Source: Rhizobium sp. CF080
GTDB lineage: Bacteria > Pseudomonadota > Alphaproteobacteria > Rhizobiales > Rhizobiaceae
Direction of reading: 5' to 3'
Assembly (NCBI RefSeq): GCF_000282095.2
Contig: NZ_AKKC02000016.1
Location: 310,001 to 374,000, forward strand
Length of the DNA: 64,000 bases
A program made the translations under genes and the position numbers. How positions within the stretch are numbered: the first letter of the stretch is position 1; each line of letters starts with the position of its first letter. The notes under the pieces were generated by a model. That model searched no databases. It was not told where the DNA came from and was given only the letters and a program-made list of their open reading frames with translations. Below are positions 45,216-54,207 of the stretch, in pieces.

Positions 45216-45285
45216 ACATACGCTGCGTATGTGAGCTAGATAAACGCATACATCCCGTATGTCAATTTGCATACGCAGCGTATGC
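45216..45285. promoter_or_regulatory. Three palindromic operators of the MFS/TetR divergent promoter
   Basis: Site 1, ACATACGCTGCGTATGT at 45216-45232; site 2, CATACATCCCGTATG at 45247-45261; site 3, GCATACGCAGCGTATGC at 45269-45285. All share CATACG/CGTATG arms. They fill most of the region between the two divergent starts at 45181 and 45305 and fit TetR-family operators. Confidence 0.8.
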
Positions 45286-45304
45286 GAATAATTCCGGAGT
45301 CCGC

Positions 45305-45958
45305 ATGGCTGAGAAGATGGCCGACAAGATCGTCACCAAGATGACTTCCGACACGGCCCCAAGGAGCGCCGCCAGGCCGCGCAAGGAAATGATCGCCGAA
45401 ACACGGGCGAAGCTGATCGCCGCCGCAAGGCATGCGTTTGCGCGCCAAGGTTATGCCGAAGCCTCGATGGACGATTTCACCGCCGGCGCCGGACTGACGC
45501 GCGGGGCGCTCTACCACCATTTCGGCGACAAGAAGGGCCTGCTGATGGCGGTGATCATGCAGATGGACGCGGAAATGTCCGACCGGCTCAGCGAGATTTC
45601 AGCCAGGGCGGAAAACCCCTGGCGCGGCTTCGTCGACGAATGCGTCGCCTATATCGAGATGTCGCTGGAGCCGGAAATCCAGAGGATCATGCTGCTCGAC
45701 GGCCCGGCCGTGCTCGGCGATCCGTCGCAATGGCCGAACCAGAGCGCCTGCATCCGCGCCACCACCGCAAGCCTGCAGACCCTGATCGACCAGGGCACGA
45801 TCCGCCCCATCGACGCCGAAGCCACCGCCCGCCTCGTCAACGGCGCCACCTTGAGTGCCGCACTTTGGATTGCCAGTGCGGAGGACCCGGAGGCGGTGTC
45901 GAAAAAGGCGGTGGAGGCGTTTCTGACGCTGGTTTCGGGGTTGTTGGTGGAGAGGTGA
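45305..45958 (+). CDS. TetR-family transcriptional repressor
   Basis: 217-aa regulator. N-terminal HTH (ETRAKLIAAARHAFARQGYA, EASMDDFTAGAGLTRGALYHHFGDKKGLL) matches TetR, and the C-terminal ligand-binding domain (about residues 70-215) is typical of the TetR_C_33-like group. It would bind the three palindromes at 45216-45285 and repress both itself and the MFS gene at 43958-45181. ATG at 45305 follows CCGGAG; a longer frame passes through the operators. Confidence 0.93.
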   Translation: MAEKMADKIVTKMTSDTAPRSAARPRKEMIAETRAKLIAAARHAFARQGYAEASMDDFTAGAGLTRGALYHHFGDKKGLLMAVIMQMDAEMSDRLSEISARAENPWRGFVDECVAYIEMSLEPEIQRIMLLDGPAVLGDPSQWPNQSACIRATTASLQTLIDQGTIRPIDAEATARLVNGATLSAALWIASAEDPEAVSKKAVEAFLTLVSGLLVER

Positions 45959-46217
45959 GGTGTGGGGCGGTGAGTCTGGTGTAGATCGAACAACTTCATG
46001 CTCCTTCAGACGGTCGCATGAGACCTGAATTTTGCCTCCGTCTTCGGCCCTTTGCTCTTCTCGCGCCGTACCTCAACTGAAGGCTTTGGGAACTGTGATG
46101 TGCACCAGAACCCACCGTTAGCGTGGTAATTTCGGTTTCTTCGATGGTAGCTGTAGTTACCAGTGACCGTCTTTGCCTCAAGGGTGATATCAGCGCCCGA
46201 CTCGAACCATAATGTCT

Positions 46218-47213
46218 TTAGAGCTTGATTGGCTCAAAAACGCGGCTGCCAATGAATACGTAAGGTTCTAGATCAAATGCGGACTTTAATGCCTTGTCGT
46301 CGTATACGGTCACCTTGGGATTTTTGCTAAGCGCATGCGTCACAATACCGAGCCGCCAATTTTCGTCGGCGCGCGCGTTATTCTCGTTTCTTGTCAAGAA
46401 GAAGCGTTCCACCGAGGCGGAGGTACCCTTAACCTCGACGCAGTGAACTGTGCGCCCTTTTCTAAAGAGAATGTCAAACCCCATGTTGAGATGCGCTACT
46501 CGCTCGTGGGAGAAACCCTTATCCTCGTAATATCGCTTAATCGCCTCTTCAGCCGCCATTTCGACTGCGCGGCGATGCTCTGCGGTTCCAAAGCCTGTTA
46601 GGGGGTCTCCCTCGTCGAGCTCGGGATTTGGTGCATTCGCGTCGGACGGATTATGTACCGCAATGTTCTTTAGCGAGTTCCGTCTCTCCTCAATCATTTC
46701 GAGAACCTGGTTCTTATTTGCTGTAGCGGCGACACCCGGCCCGTCTAGGAAGGAGTACTTACCCATACGCACCGAAGGGTGCGAAAAGGGGTTTGTCCGT
46801 TCCTCAGGAGGGATGAAAAACGCAGACTTACTGGTGATACAATAGGTCCAATCATAGGCTGAACCCGTCTCCGGTGCCTCAGCAAAGAAACTCTTTGGTG
46901 GCTTGTACCAACCACCCCAAAGGGTCGCATTCTCATACCAGCCAACAATGTGTACGCCATTGTATTTGGGGTTCTTAGCGAGGCAAATAACGGTCCACCC
47001 CTCGTTGTCGGCGTTTGACGGGGCATGGTCTCCTGCCTGCGGCGGAACGTAACAATAATAAACCCCGTCCGGGGAGGGCTTAAAATTGAAAGCCTCATGC
47101 CCCGGAGCCTTGTTATCTTTACCTCGGTTCTCCTTGAGCCAACGGAAGTTTCCGCCAATCAAGCCGCCACGATAGTATTCCGACCATCCGAACTTGACCC
47201 AAAGTATCTTCAT
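46218..47213 (-). CDS. PUA/EVE-like plus DUF3883 nuclease-like protein
   Basis: 331-aa protein not typical of the chromosome: lower GC (29 of 60 bases in 46921-46980) and different codon choice. The N-terminal half (residues about 1-140) has KILWVKFGWS, VYYCYVPP, GWTVICLAKNPKYNGVHIVGWYENATLWG, a pattern like EVE/PUA-type modified-base readers. The C-terminal half has GFDILF...CVEVKG (Asp247, Glu260, Lys262), a PD-(D/E)xK-type nuclease signature of DUF3883, then RFFLTRNENNARADENWRLGI. Such a fusion is expected in modification-dependent restriction or similar defence. No methyltransferase or partner is adjacent. The EVE reading is inference. Confidence 0.75.
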   Translation of the reverse strand: MKILWVKFGWSEYYRGGLIGGNFRWLKENRGKDNKAPGHEAFNFKPSPDGVYYCYVPPQAGDHAPSNADNEGWTVICLAKNPKYNGVHIVGWYENATLWGGWYKPPKSFFAEAPETGSAYDWTYCITSKSAFFIPPEERTNPFSHPSVRMGKYSFLDGPGVAATANKNQVLEMIEERRNSLKNIAVHNPSDANAPNPELDEGDPLTGFGTAEHRRAVEMAAEEAIKRYYEDKGFSHERVAHLNMGFDILFRKGRTVHCVEVKGTSASVERFFLTRNENNARADENWRLGIVTHALSKNPKVTVYDDKALKSAFDLEPYVFIGSRVFEPIKL

Positions 47214-47532
47214 TTCGCCCGAATGCTCCTGCTCACAGAATCACCACCCCTGCCGCGATCTTGCGGGTATTCCTGTGCGATCACAACTGCAGCGCTCGGG
47301 CGAGATCGTATTGTTGATGTGCAGCCAAAGCCTCGGAACACAATGGAATGGCCGCGCTTGGCGCTAAGCGGCCACCACGCCCCCACTCCCCCGCCTCACG
47401 CATGGCAGCTATTCGCAAAAGCAGGTTGTCCGGGCCCTTGCCGAACGGTCACAACGGGGTCATCACCATACGCTGCCTGATCCTCATGCGCCGGCCGGGT
47501 TTTCGGGCGGTTTCCCGAAAGAGACTGCCTTC
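47214..47532. other. Intergenic region, no gene seen
   Basis: 319 bases between the divergent DUF3883 gene and a DMT transporter gene. A GGTATTCCTGTGCGATCACAAC segment near 47268 and no strong repeat or structure were noted. It should hold both promoters and possibly one junction of the acquired segment. Confidence 0.5.
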
Positions 47533-48432
47533 ATGACCCCTCGGTCCACCGGCCTCCTCTGCGCCATCGCGGCGGTGACGATCTTTTCGATGCAGGACGG
47601 GATTTCCAAACATCTGGGCACCGCCTATCCGCCGATCTTCATCACCATGATCCGCTACTGGGCGTTCGCGGGCTTCGCATTTGCGCTGGCGGGCCGGTCT
47701 TCGGGCGGGGTGAAGGCGGCGGCGAAGGCCAACCGGCTGTGGCTGCAGATCGCCCGCGGGGCGCTGCTTGCGGTGCAGATCGTCATCTCGATCTTCTCCT
47801 TCTCGCGCGTCGGGCTTGCGGCCAGTCACACGATCTTTGCGGCGACGCCGCTGGTGGTCGCTTGTCTTTCGGTGCCGTTGCTCGGCGAAAAGGTCGGCTG
47901 GCGGCGGTGGACGGCGATCGGCGTCGGCTTCATCGGCATCCTTCTGATCATCAATCCGCTGCACGCCACCTTCGACACCAAGATCGCCATCCCGATGGTC
48001 GCGACGCTGATGTTTGCGCTCTATTCGGTGATGACCCGGCTTGCCAGCCGCACCGACACGTCCGACACCGCCTTCTTCTATACCGGCGTCGTGGGTGCCG
48101 TGACGATCACCCTCGTCGGCCCGTTCTACTGGACGCATATCACGCTTGGCGACTGGCTGTGGATGCTGGTGCTGTGCATCACCGGAATGAGCGGGCATTA
48201 CCTTTTGATCCGCGCCTTCGACCTGCTCGATGCGGTGGTCGTGCAGCCGATGTCCTATATCCAGTCGGTGCTGGTCTGCCTGATCGGCGTCTTCGTGTTC
48301 GGCGAGGTGATGACCGCCAACATGATCCTCGGCTCGGCGATCGTCATCGGCGCCGGCATTTTTACCATCTGGCGGGAGGCTCGGCTCGGCCGCGCGAGCC
48401 CACCGGCAATCGATCCGCCGGGGACGCCATAA
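47533..48432 (+). CDS. DMT-family (EamA) transporter
   Basis: 299-aa membrane protein with ten helices in two EamA halves. The start STGLLCAIAAVTIFSMQDGI and later YVLI-like ARGALLAVQIVISIFSFSRV, MRYIQS-type internal repeat (QPMSYIQSVLVCLIGVFVFGE) match the drug/metabolite transporter superfamily. Substrate unknown. ATG at 47533 follows AGAGACTGCC with a weak site. Followed by an inverted palindromic pair. Confidence 0.88.
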   Translation: MTPRSTGLLCAIAAVTIFSMQDGISKHLGTAYPPIFITMIRYWAFAGFAFALAGRSSGGVKAAAKANRLWLQIARGALLAVQIVISIFSFSRVGLAASHTIFAATPLVVACLSVPLLGEKVGWRRWTAIGVGFIGILLIINPLHATFDTKIAIPMVATLMFALYSVMTRLASRTDTSDTAFFYTGVVGAVTITLVGPFYWTHITLGDWLWMLVLCITGMSGHYLLIRAFDLLDAVVVQPMSYIQSVLVCLIGVFVFGEVMTANMILGSAIVIGAGIFTIWREARLGRASPPAIDPPGTP

Positions 48433-48504
48433 GGGGGCGTGGAGGTCCAGGGGATATTTTGCTCCGATCCTGATTCGATACGGCTCCTGCCGTGCCCTCC
48501 CGAT

Positions 48505-48684
48505 ACCCCCCTCTGTCCTGCCGGACATCTCCCCCTCAAGGGGGGAGATTGACTCGTGGCGCCGCCCCTCCCCTGTCTCAGCTATCTTCCTTGCTGCAAA
48601 TGATGCGGCAAATGTTGCGGGAAGGTCGTGCCACATCCGATCTCCCCCCTTGAGGGGGAGATGTCCGGCAGGACAGAGGGGGGT
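48505..48684. repeat. RIME-like inverted pair
   Basis: Copies at about 48505-48549 and 48640-48684, 45 bases each, matching the 4786 pair except CCTGTCCGGACAT-type changes in the inner palindrome (CCTGCCGGACA versus CCTGCCGGGCA). The copies are reverse complements of one another. It occupies most of the 393-base gap between a DMT and an MFS transporter gene; no gene was found in the remainder. Confidence 0.75.
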
Positions 48685-48825
48685 GCAGCACCCGGAACCA
48701 CAGTTATGCGGGCAGTTCCCGAGCGTGTCCCCATCAATCCCGGTGATGGATTGATTGAGGAAAAGTTGTTTTAAGAACAGCGGCGCACGCGATATGGTTT
48801 GCCCTTGTTTTCGAGGAGGAATCGC

Positions 48826-50073
48826 ATGCCCATGTCTGCATCGCCATCCGCGCGGAGGCCGGCTTCGCTGCCCTGGCTGATCATTGTCGCCGGAGCCTTG
48901 ATCGCCATGCTGACCTTCGGGCCGCGATCGGCCATGGGCTTCTTCCAGCTGCCGATGCTCCACGACACCGGCTGGGACCGGTCCACCTTCGGGCTGGCGA
49001 TGGCGATCCAGAACCTTGCCTGGGGCCTCGGCCAGCCATTCTTCGGGGCGCTTGCCGACAAATACGGCACCGGCCGCGTCCTCACCATGTCCGGGGTGCT
49101 TTATGCCGCCGGCCTCATCGTCATGGCCAATGCCAATGCGCCGGTCTGGCTGCATATCGGCGGGGGCGTGCTGATCGGCCTGGCGATCGGCGCCGGCTCC
49201 TTCAGCGTCATCCTTTCGGCCTTTGCCCGCAACGTGACGCCGGAGCAGCGCTCGATGGCGTTCGGCATCGGCACGGCCGCCGGCTCGGCCGGCATGTTCC
49301 TGTTTGCGCCGCTGAGCCAAGCGCTGATCAGCAATTTCGGCTGGTCCGACAGCCTGGTCTATATGTCGGTCATGATGCTGATCGTGCCGCTGCTTGCCTT
49401 TCCGCTGCGCGGCAATGCAAGTTCGGGAAGCCAGTCGCACAGCCAGTTCCAGCAATCGGTGGGTGCGGCCCTGAAGGAAGCCTTCGGCCATCAGAGCTAC
49501 CTGCTGCTCACCTCCGGTTTCTTCGTCTGCGGCTTCCAGGTCGCCTTCATCACTGCACATTTCCCGGCCTATCTCGGGGATATCGGCATCGATGCGCGGT
49601 TTGCGGTGATCGCCATGGCGCTGATCGGCTTCTTCAACATCATCGGCTCGCTCGGCGCGGGCTTTATCGGCCAGCGCTATTCGAAGCCCTATTTCCTCGC
49701 CTATATCTATATCGCCCGGTCGATTGCGGTGACGGCTTTCCTGCTTCTGCCGCAGACGCCGGTCTCGGTGATCGTGTTCGCGATCGTCATGGGGCTGCTC
49801 TGGCTTTCCACCGTGCCGCCGACCAACGGGCTCGTCGCCATCATGTTCGGCACGCGCCATCTCGGGCTGCTCGGCGGCATCGTCTTCCTGTCGCACCAGG
49901 TGGGCTCGTTCCTCGGGGTTTGGATGGGCGGTTATCTCTACGACCGGTTCGGCTCCTACGATCCGGTCTGGTGGCTCGGCGTGGCGCTCGGCATCTTTGC
50001 CGCGGTCGTGCACTGGCCGATCCAGGAAAAGCCGGTCGACCGCGGCGTGCTGCAGCCACAGCCGGCGAAATAG
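48826..50073 (+). CDS. MFS transporter
   Basis: 415-aa major-facilitator protein with 12 helices. Seen: an N-terminal LPWLIIVAGALIAMLTFGPR segment, the motif A-like GQPFFGALADKYGTGRVL, and a C-terminal half starting near SYLLLTSGFFVCGFQVAFI. It resembles the oxalate/formate-like or monocarboxylate (OFA/MCT) branch; substrate unproved. ATG at 48826 follows GAGGAGG; an upstream TTG is rejected. The 3' neighbour is convergent (GFA gene, 16 bases away). Confidence 0.9.
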   Translation: MPMSASPSARRPASLPWLIIVAGALIAMLTFGPRSAMGFFQLPMLHDTGWDRSTFGLAMAIQNLAWGLGQPFFGALADKYGTGRVLTMSGVLYAAGLIVMANANAPVWLHIGGGVLIGLAIGAGSFSVILSAFARNVTPEQRSMAFGIGTAAGSAGMFLFAPLSQALISNFGWSDSLVYMSVMMLIVPLLAFPLRGNASSGSQSHSQFQQSVGAALKEAFGHQSYLLLTSGFFVCGFQVAFITAHFPAYLGDIGIDARFAVIAMALIGFFNIIGSLGAGFIGQRYSKPYFLAYIYIARSIAVTAFLLLPQTPVSVIVFAIVMGLLWLSTVPPTNGLVAIMFGTRHLGLLGGIVFLSHQVGSFLGVWMGGYLYDRFGSYDPVWWLGVALGIFAAVVHWPIQEKPVDRGVLQPQPAK

Positions 50074-50089
50074 ACGCCCGGCGGGCAGG

Positions 50090-50464
50090 TCAGCCGAGCA
50101 CCGGCACCCACGGGTGCCGGTGCTGGTCGTAGACCTCCTGGGACGGTGCCGGAAAACCGGGATCGGCAAACGAACCGATACCGACCGCGATCACATCGGG
50201 CTTGCGCTGCGGCTCCCAGAACACCGTCGAGCCGCAATCCGGGCAGAAATGCAGGTTGACGGCAAAGCCGCTGTCGCTCAGGCGGGCATAGGTCTTGCTC
50301 TCCCCCTCGATGCGCACCTGAGCGCGATCGAAGAAGGCGGCGATACCATAGGTGCTGCCGGTCCGTTTCTGGCATTCGAGGCAATGGCAGAGCGACACTT
50401 TTGCCGGCTCGCCCTGGCAGATGGCCTGCAGCTTACCGCAGGCGCAGGTGGCTATCCGTTCCAT
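50090..50464 (-). CDS. GFA-family zinc protein (fourth, short form)
   Basis: 124-aa GFA-family protein with the zinc-site cysteines: CACGKLQAIC, CHCLECQKRTG and FCPDCGSTVFW. It is shorter than the triplet at 2349-3813 and lacks their QHPDHDTE ending, so it belongs to another branch. It starts at 50464 behind GGAG and lies 27 bases before recO in the same direction, so recO and this gene may be cotranscribed. Function unknown. Confidence 0.9.
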   Translation of the reverse strand: MERIATCACGKLQAICQGEPAKVSLCHCLECQKRTGSTYGIAAFFDRAQVRIEGESKTYARLSDSGFAVNLHFCPDCGSTVFWEPQRKPDVIAVGIGSFADPGFPAPSQEVYDQHRHPWVPVLG

Positions 50465-50491
50465 TGCTCCTCCTTCAACCGGGCTCCTCTT

Positions 50492-51244
50492 TCAGCCGGC
50501 CCAGCGTTCAGCATCCTTCGAAAGTGCCTTCAGCGCCGCCTGGACAAAACCGTCGCGGGCGGCGTTTTCCGTAAGCCCGCGCGGTTCGTAGACATGGCGG
50601 TGCAGGAAATAACCGGTGAGCCTGAAAGCTTCCGCCATGCTGTCGCGGTCAGCGGCCGAGGCGACGCCTTCGCTCAGGAACCCCGGCAGCGCCAGCATGC
50701 GGTCGGCATAGGGCGCGCCGGCATCGCGGGAGACGGCACGGCCGGTTTTCGGCGAGACGTAGACGAGGTCCTGCCGCCCGCCGGTCGCCGCGCATTCGGT
50801 GAGGTCGAGGCCGAAACCGAGGTCGTTCAGCACCGCGAGCTCGAACCGCACGAAAAGCTCGCCGGCATCGGAGGGGTCGTCGAAGGCATCGAGGATGATG
50901 TCCAGCGCATCGAAGAGATGCGGATGCGGATCGCGCTCGGGAAGCAGGCGCAGCAGCGCGCCCATGGCCTGGACGCCGTAGACGGCAGTCGCCGTTTCCA
51001 TCAGCTTTGCGGCGCGCAGCCTGACGGGCTCCAGCTTGAACTCGCCGAGATGTTCGTCGAGTCTGGCGCGCCAGACGGCCTCGACCCGATTGCCGGCCTG
51101 CAGCACAGGCTGCATCGACCGCGAACGGCCGGAGCGGACGAGGCCGAGATGCCGGCCGCGGTCACGGGTCATCAGCTCGGCGATGACGCTCGTCTCGCCG
51201 TGGCGCTTGACGCCTATGATGATCGCTTCGTCCTGCCACTGCAT
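50492..51244 (-). CDS. recO: DNA repair protein RecO
   Basis: 250-aa recombination mediator that, with RecR, loads RecA at single-stranded gaps. OB-fold start [20 protein letters not shown] with the G-x-R-G-RS turn ([16 protein letters not shown]) and a C-terminal helical domain. ATG at 51244 restores the family N-terminus; the longer frame adds an atypical extension. In many Rhizobiales recO lies downstream of era; here two genes at 51433-52339 separate them. Confidence 0.93.
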   Translation of the reverse strand: MQWQDEAIIIGVKRHGETSVIAELMTRDRGRHLGLVRSGRSRSMQPVLQAGNRVEAVWRARLDEHLGEFKLEPVRLRAAKLMETATAVYGVQAMGALLRLLPERDPHPHLFDALDIILDAFDDPSDAGELFVRFELAVLNDLGFGLDLTECAATGGRQDLVYVSPKTGRAVSRDAGAPYADRMLALPGFLSEGVASAADRDSMAEAFRLTGYFLHRHVYEPRGLTENAARDGFVQAALKALSKDAERWAG

Positions 51245-51432
51245 GTATCTGTTCAAGCTCCTTCCGAGCCGATTCAACAATAGAGCATAAGTCATTCGGA
51301 CTGAATCGGTTTCTGCTTTTGCCGGTCCGCGGCAAAGATGCAGGTTCCCATGGGCTTGCCTGGAACAAATCGGCCTCCATTTGGATTCCTGTGCGAAAAT
51401 TCGCGCCGCCACTATGACCCCTGGGAGTCTTC

Positions 51433-51825
51433 ATGAAATACGCCCTCTTCGCCGCCGCCCTTCTGGCCGCCTCGCCTGCCGCCCTTCTCCTCGCCTCGCC
51501 GGCCGCCGCGCAATCGCCGCAGCTCGAACAGGCCTGCATCGCGGTCGCCAAAAACTTCCTGCTGGTGCCGTCGATCAAGACGGGCGTCGTCCAGTCCTTC
51601 CCCGAACTGGACCCGCCGGGCGCGCGGCTGACCTATTCCACCCGCGAGGACGCCAAGCCGACCGATTTCACCAATGACATCGAATGCGAGTTCGACAAGC
51701 CGGCCCCGCCCTTCCGGCTGCAGCGCTTCTGCATTTCCGACACCTGCTACGGCCCCAACGAGCAGGACCAGGATAACCGCCGCCGGTACCTGGAGGTCAA
51801 GGCGCTGATGGACCGGCAGAAGTGA
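51433..51825 (+). CDS. Exported hypothetical protein (130 aa)
   Basis: 130-aa protein with a signal peptide (MKYALFAAALLAASPAALLL, cleavage near AAAQ) and a mature domain with four cysteines, two of them in FCISDTCYG. The repeated pattern around QACIAVAKNFLLVPSIKTG and TYSTREDAKPTDFTND is not recognised. Probably periplasmic. ATG follows GGGAG. It is convergent with the PAS gene downstream. Confidence 0.75.
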   Translation: MKYALFAAALLAASPAALLLASPAAAQSPQLEQACIAVAKNFLLVPSIKTGVVQSFPELDPPGARLTYSTREDAKPTDFTNDIECEFDKPAPPFRLQRFCISDTCYGPNEQDQDNRRRYLEVKALMDRQK

Positions 51826-51835
51826 GACGGGGAGC

Positions 51836-52339
51836 CTATTTGCCGAGCACGTTGAGCGCAGACGTCAGATAGCGCGCGGCAAGCATCTGGCGGCGTTTGG
51901 TGGCAAGCCCGAGAGCGGCACGGCAATGGGTCTCCAGCGGATCGGTCGCGGCAACCGCCGCGGCCGCGGACTGGACGGTGACGGTGCCGGTGTAGATATA
52001 CGGAACACCCTCGGCATCGCGCAGGCACCGGCCGTTCGCCGCGACGTCGATCCGGCGGCCGTCCGGATGGGTGACGCGGTAGCTTTCCTGGTATGCGCAG
52101 CCTGTGACGATCGCATCGTGGATCGCCCTTGCGACCCGTTGCCTGTCGCCCTCGTTGATGTAGCGGATGACCCTCTCGATCGGGGCGCCGGCAGCCAGCT
52201 CCTGATCCGAAACGCCGAATATGTCGGCGATCACCTGATCGCCATACACCTTGTTTTCAGGCACGACCCAGCTGTAGAAGCCGACAGAATTCACATCATC
52301 CAAGCCTGTGTCTTCCTTTCCGAACCCGACGTCCGACAT
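51836..52339 (-). CDS. PAS-domain sensor protein
   Basis: 167-aa protein, mainly a single PAS fold (about residues 18-120): FYSWVVPENKVYGDQVIADI, followed by GVSDQELAAGAPIERVIRYI, ending with the SYRVTHPDGRRIDVAANGRC and PYIYTGTVTV strands typical of PAS_3. A C-terminal helical tail (about 125-167) carries no HTH or kinase domain. It may modulate another protein through the PAS surface. Located between era and the exported hypothetical gene. Confidence 0.82.
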   Translation of the reverse strand: MSDVGFGKEDTGLDDVNSVGFYSWVVPENKVYGDQVIADIFGVSDQELAAGAPIERVIRYINEGDRQRVARAIHDAIVTGCAYQESYRVTHPDGRRIDVAANGRCLRDAEGVPYIYTGTVTVQSAAAAVAATDPLETHCRAALGLATKRRQMLAARYLTSALNVLGK

Positions 52340-52526
52340 TCATGACTCTCCGTGCCATCTTGCCGATAAATTGGATCTTCGGCTCTACGTTAGCAAGTCC
52401 TTATGATTATGGATAAAATTAGTTAACCGGAGATAATTCGTCCACAGGTAGCACTGAAAGCCCGGCCACCACCGGCATGTGGTGGCATGGGCGGATTCAA
52501 GCCGGGTTTTTTCAGGGTGTCGCGGC

Positions 52527-53480
52527 TCAGGACTTCGGAAATTCCAGTCCCATTTCGCGAAAACGTTCCGGATCGTCCCCCCAGTTCTCGCGGACCTTGA
52601 CGAACAGGAAGAGGTGGACCGTCTGTTCGAGGATCTCGGAAAGTTCCTTGCGGGATGCGGTGGAGATCGCCTTGATGGCATCGCCGTTCTTGCCGAGCGC
52701 GATCTTCTTCTGGCTGTCGCGCTCCACGTAGATCACCTGTTCGATGCGCACCGAACCGTCCTTGCGCTCCTCCCACTTCTCCGTCTCGACGTGGCTCGCG
52801 TAGGGAAGTTCCTGATGGAGGCGCAGGAAGAGTTTTTCGCGGGTGATTTCGGCGGCGAGCTGGCGCATCGGCAGGTCGGAGATCTGGTCCTCCGGATAAT
52901 ACCAGGGACCTTCCGGCAGCTTGTCGGCCAGATAATCCATCAGGTCATCGCAGCCGGAACCGGTGGTCGCCGACACCATGAAGGTGCGCTCGAACGGCAC
53001 GGCCTCGTTGGCCGTGGCGGTGAGCTTCAGCAGATCCTCGTGGCGCACGCGGTCGATCTTGTTCAAGACCAGGATCTTCGGCTGATGCACTTCCTTCAGG
53101 CCTTCGAGGATCGCCTCGGCATCACCGCGGATACCGCGTTCGCTGTCGATCAGGAGCAGGATCAGGTCGGCATCCTTGGCGCCGCCCCAGGCGGACGTCA
53201 CCATCGCGCGGTCGAGCCGGCGGCGCGGCTTGAAGATACCGGGCGTATCCATGAAGACGATCTGGGCGTTGTTGTGGATGGCGATGCCGCGCACGATGGC
53301 GCGCGTCGTCTGCACCTTGTGGCTGACGATCGAGACCTTGGCGCCGACGAGCCGGTTGAGCAGCGTCGATTTGCCGGCATTGGTCGGGCCGATCAGCGCC
53401 ACGAAACCGGAATGGGTCGGGCCGGCATTGTTCGGGCCGGCTTCGTTCTCGTCACCGGTGATGTTGTCGTTTTCGGTCAT
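52527..53480 (-). CDS. era: GTPase Era
   Basis: 317-aa essential GTPase binding 16S rRNA near the 3' end during 30S assembly. G1 is GPTNAGKS (residues 31-38), followed by G3 DTPG, G4 NKID and G5 SATTG. The C-terminal KH domain includes the AIKAISTASRKELSEI segment. ATG at 53480 fits family starts. It follows rnc with a 10-base gap and lepB before that on the same strand, the typical lepB-rnc-era order. Confidence 0.96.
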   Translation of the reverse strand: MTENDNITGDENEAGPNNAGPTHSGFVALIGPTNAGKSTLLNRLVGAKVSIVSHKVQTTRAIVRGIAIHNNAQIVFMDTPGIFKPRRRLDRAMVTSAWGGAKDADLILLLIDSERGIRGDAEAILEGLKEVHQPKILVLNKIDRVRHEDLLKLTATANEAVPFERTFMVSATTGSGCDDLMDYLADKLPEGPWYYPEDQISDLPMRQLAAEITREKLFLRLHQELPYASHVETEKWEERKDGSVRIEQVIYVERDSQKKIALGKNGDAIKAISTASRKELSEILEQTVHLFLFVKVRENWGDDPERFREMGLEFPKS

Positions 53481-53490
53481 AGTGTCCAAT

Positions 53491-54207
53491 TCATTGTTCG
53501 GCAGAGGGTTTCTGCCATACGCCTTCGCGTTCGAGCATCTTGGTGGCGGCCACCTGTTCGGCGGCGCGCTTGGAACGGTCCTCACCGGTCTCCGGCGCTA
53601 CGCCCGTGACCTCGACGGTCACCGTAAACCGCGGATCATGATCCGGGCCGGAGCGTTCGTCCACCCGGTAGGCGGGGGTCAGGCCGAATTTCGCATGCGC
53701 CCATTCCTGCAGCTCGGTCTTTGCATCGCGCCGCGCGCCATCGGCGCGGGTGGCACGGCCCTCCCAGTAGCGCAGAATGAAGCCGCGGGCAGCTTCGAGC
53801 CCGCCATCGAGATAGAGCGCGGCGATCAGGCTTTCCACCACGTCGGCACGCACGTTCATCATCCGCTTGCCGGTCAGCTTCTTGACGTCGGCGCCGGTGC
53901 GGATGAAGCGGTGCAGCTCCAGTTCGTCGGCCACGATGGCGCAGCTATCGGCGCTGACAAGCTGGTTCAACCGAACCGAAAGCTCGCCTTCGGCGGCGGT
54001 GCGGAACGTCTTGAACAGCAGCTCTGCGACGCAGAGTCCGAGCACGCGGTCGCCCAGAAATTCCAGCCGTTCGTAATTGGCGCTCTTGGCCGATCCGGTG
54101 CTCGCATGGGTGAGCGCCCGGTCAAGCCATTGCTTGTCGGCGAATTCATGACCGATGGCTTTTTCAAGCTGGCCGCGTTCCTCCGCCGAAAGCGTCTTTG
54201 ACTTCAT
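53491..54207 (-). CDS. rnc: Ribonuclease III
   Basis: 238-aa double-strand RNase that processes rRNA and regulates mRNAs. Catalytic signature YERLEFLGDRVLGLCVAELL (residues 45-64) and a C-terminal dsRNA-binding domain (AKTELQEWAHAKFGLTPAYR) are present. ATG at 54207 overlaps the lepB stop by 1 base (TGATG type), so translation is coupled. Followed by era. Complete. Confidence 0.97.
   Translation of the reverse strand: MKSKTLSAEERGQLEKAIGHEFADKQWLDRALTHASTGSAKSANYERLEFLGDRVLGLCVAELLFKTFRTAAEGELSVRLNQLVSADSCAIVADELELHRFIRTGADVKKLTGKRMMNVRADVVESLIAALYLDGGLEAARGFILRYWEGRATRADGARRDAKTELQEWAHAKFGLTPAYRVDERSGPDHDPRFTVTVEVTGVAPETGEDRSKRAAEQVAATKMLEREGVWQKPSAEQ

Noticed and set aside
45996-46181. 61-codon minus-strand frame after the TetR gene
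   Set aside because: No ribosome-binding site or motif; Arg/Ser/Thr-rich composition looks random.
47449-50169. 906-codon minus-strand open frame across DMT and MFS genes
   Set aside because: It passes through two well-supported transporters and a palindromic pair, and its product is a low-complexity Arg/Asp/His-rich sequence typical of antisense frames.
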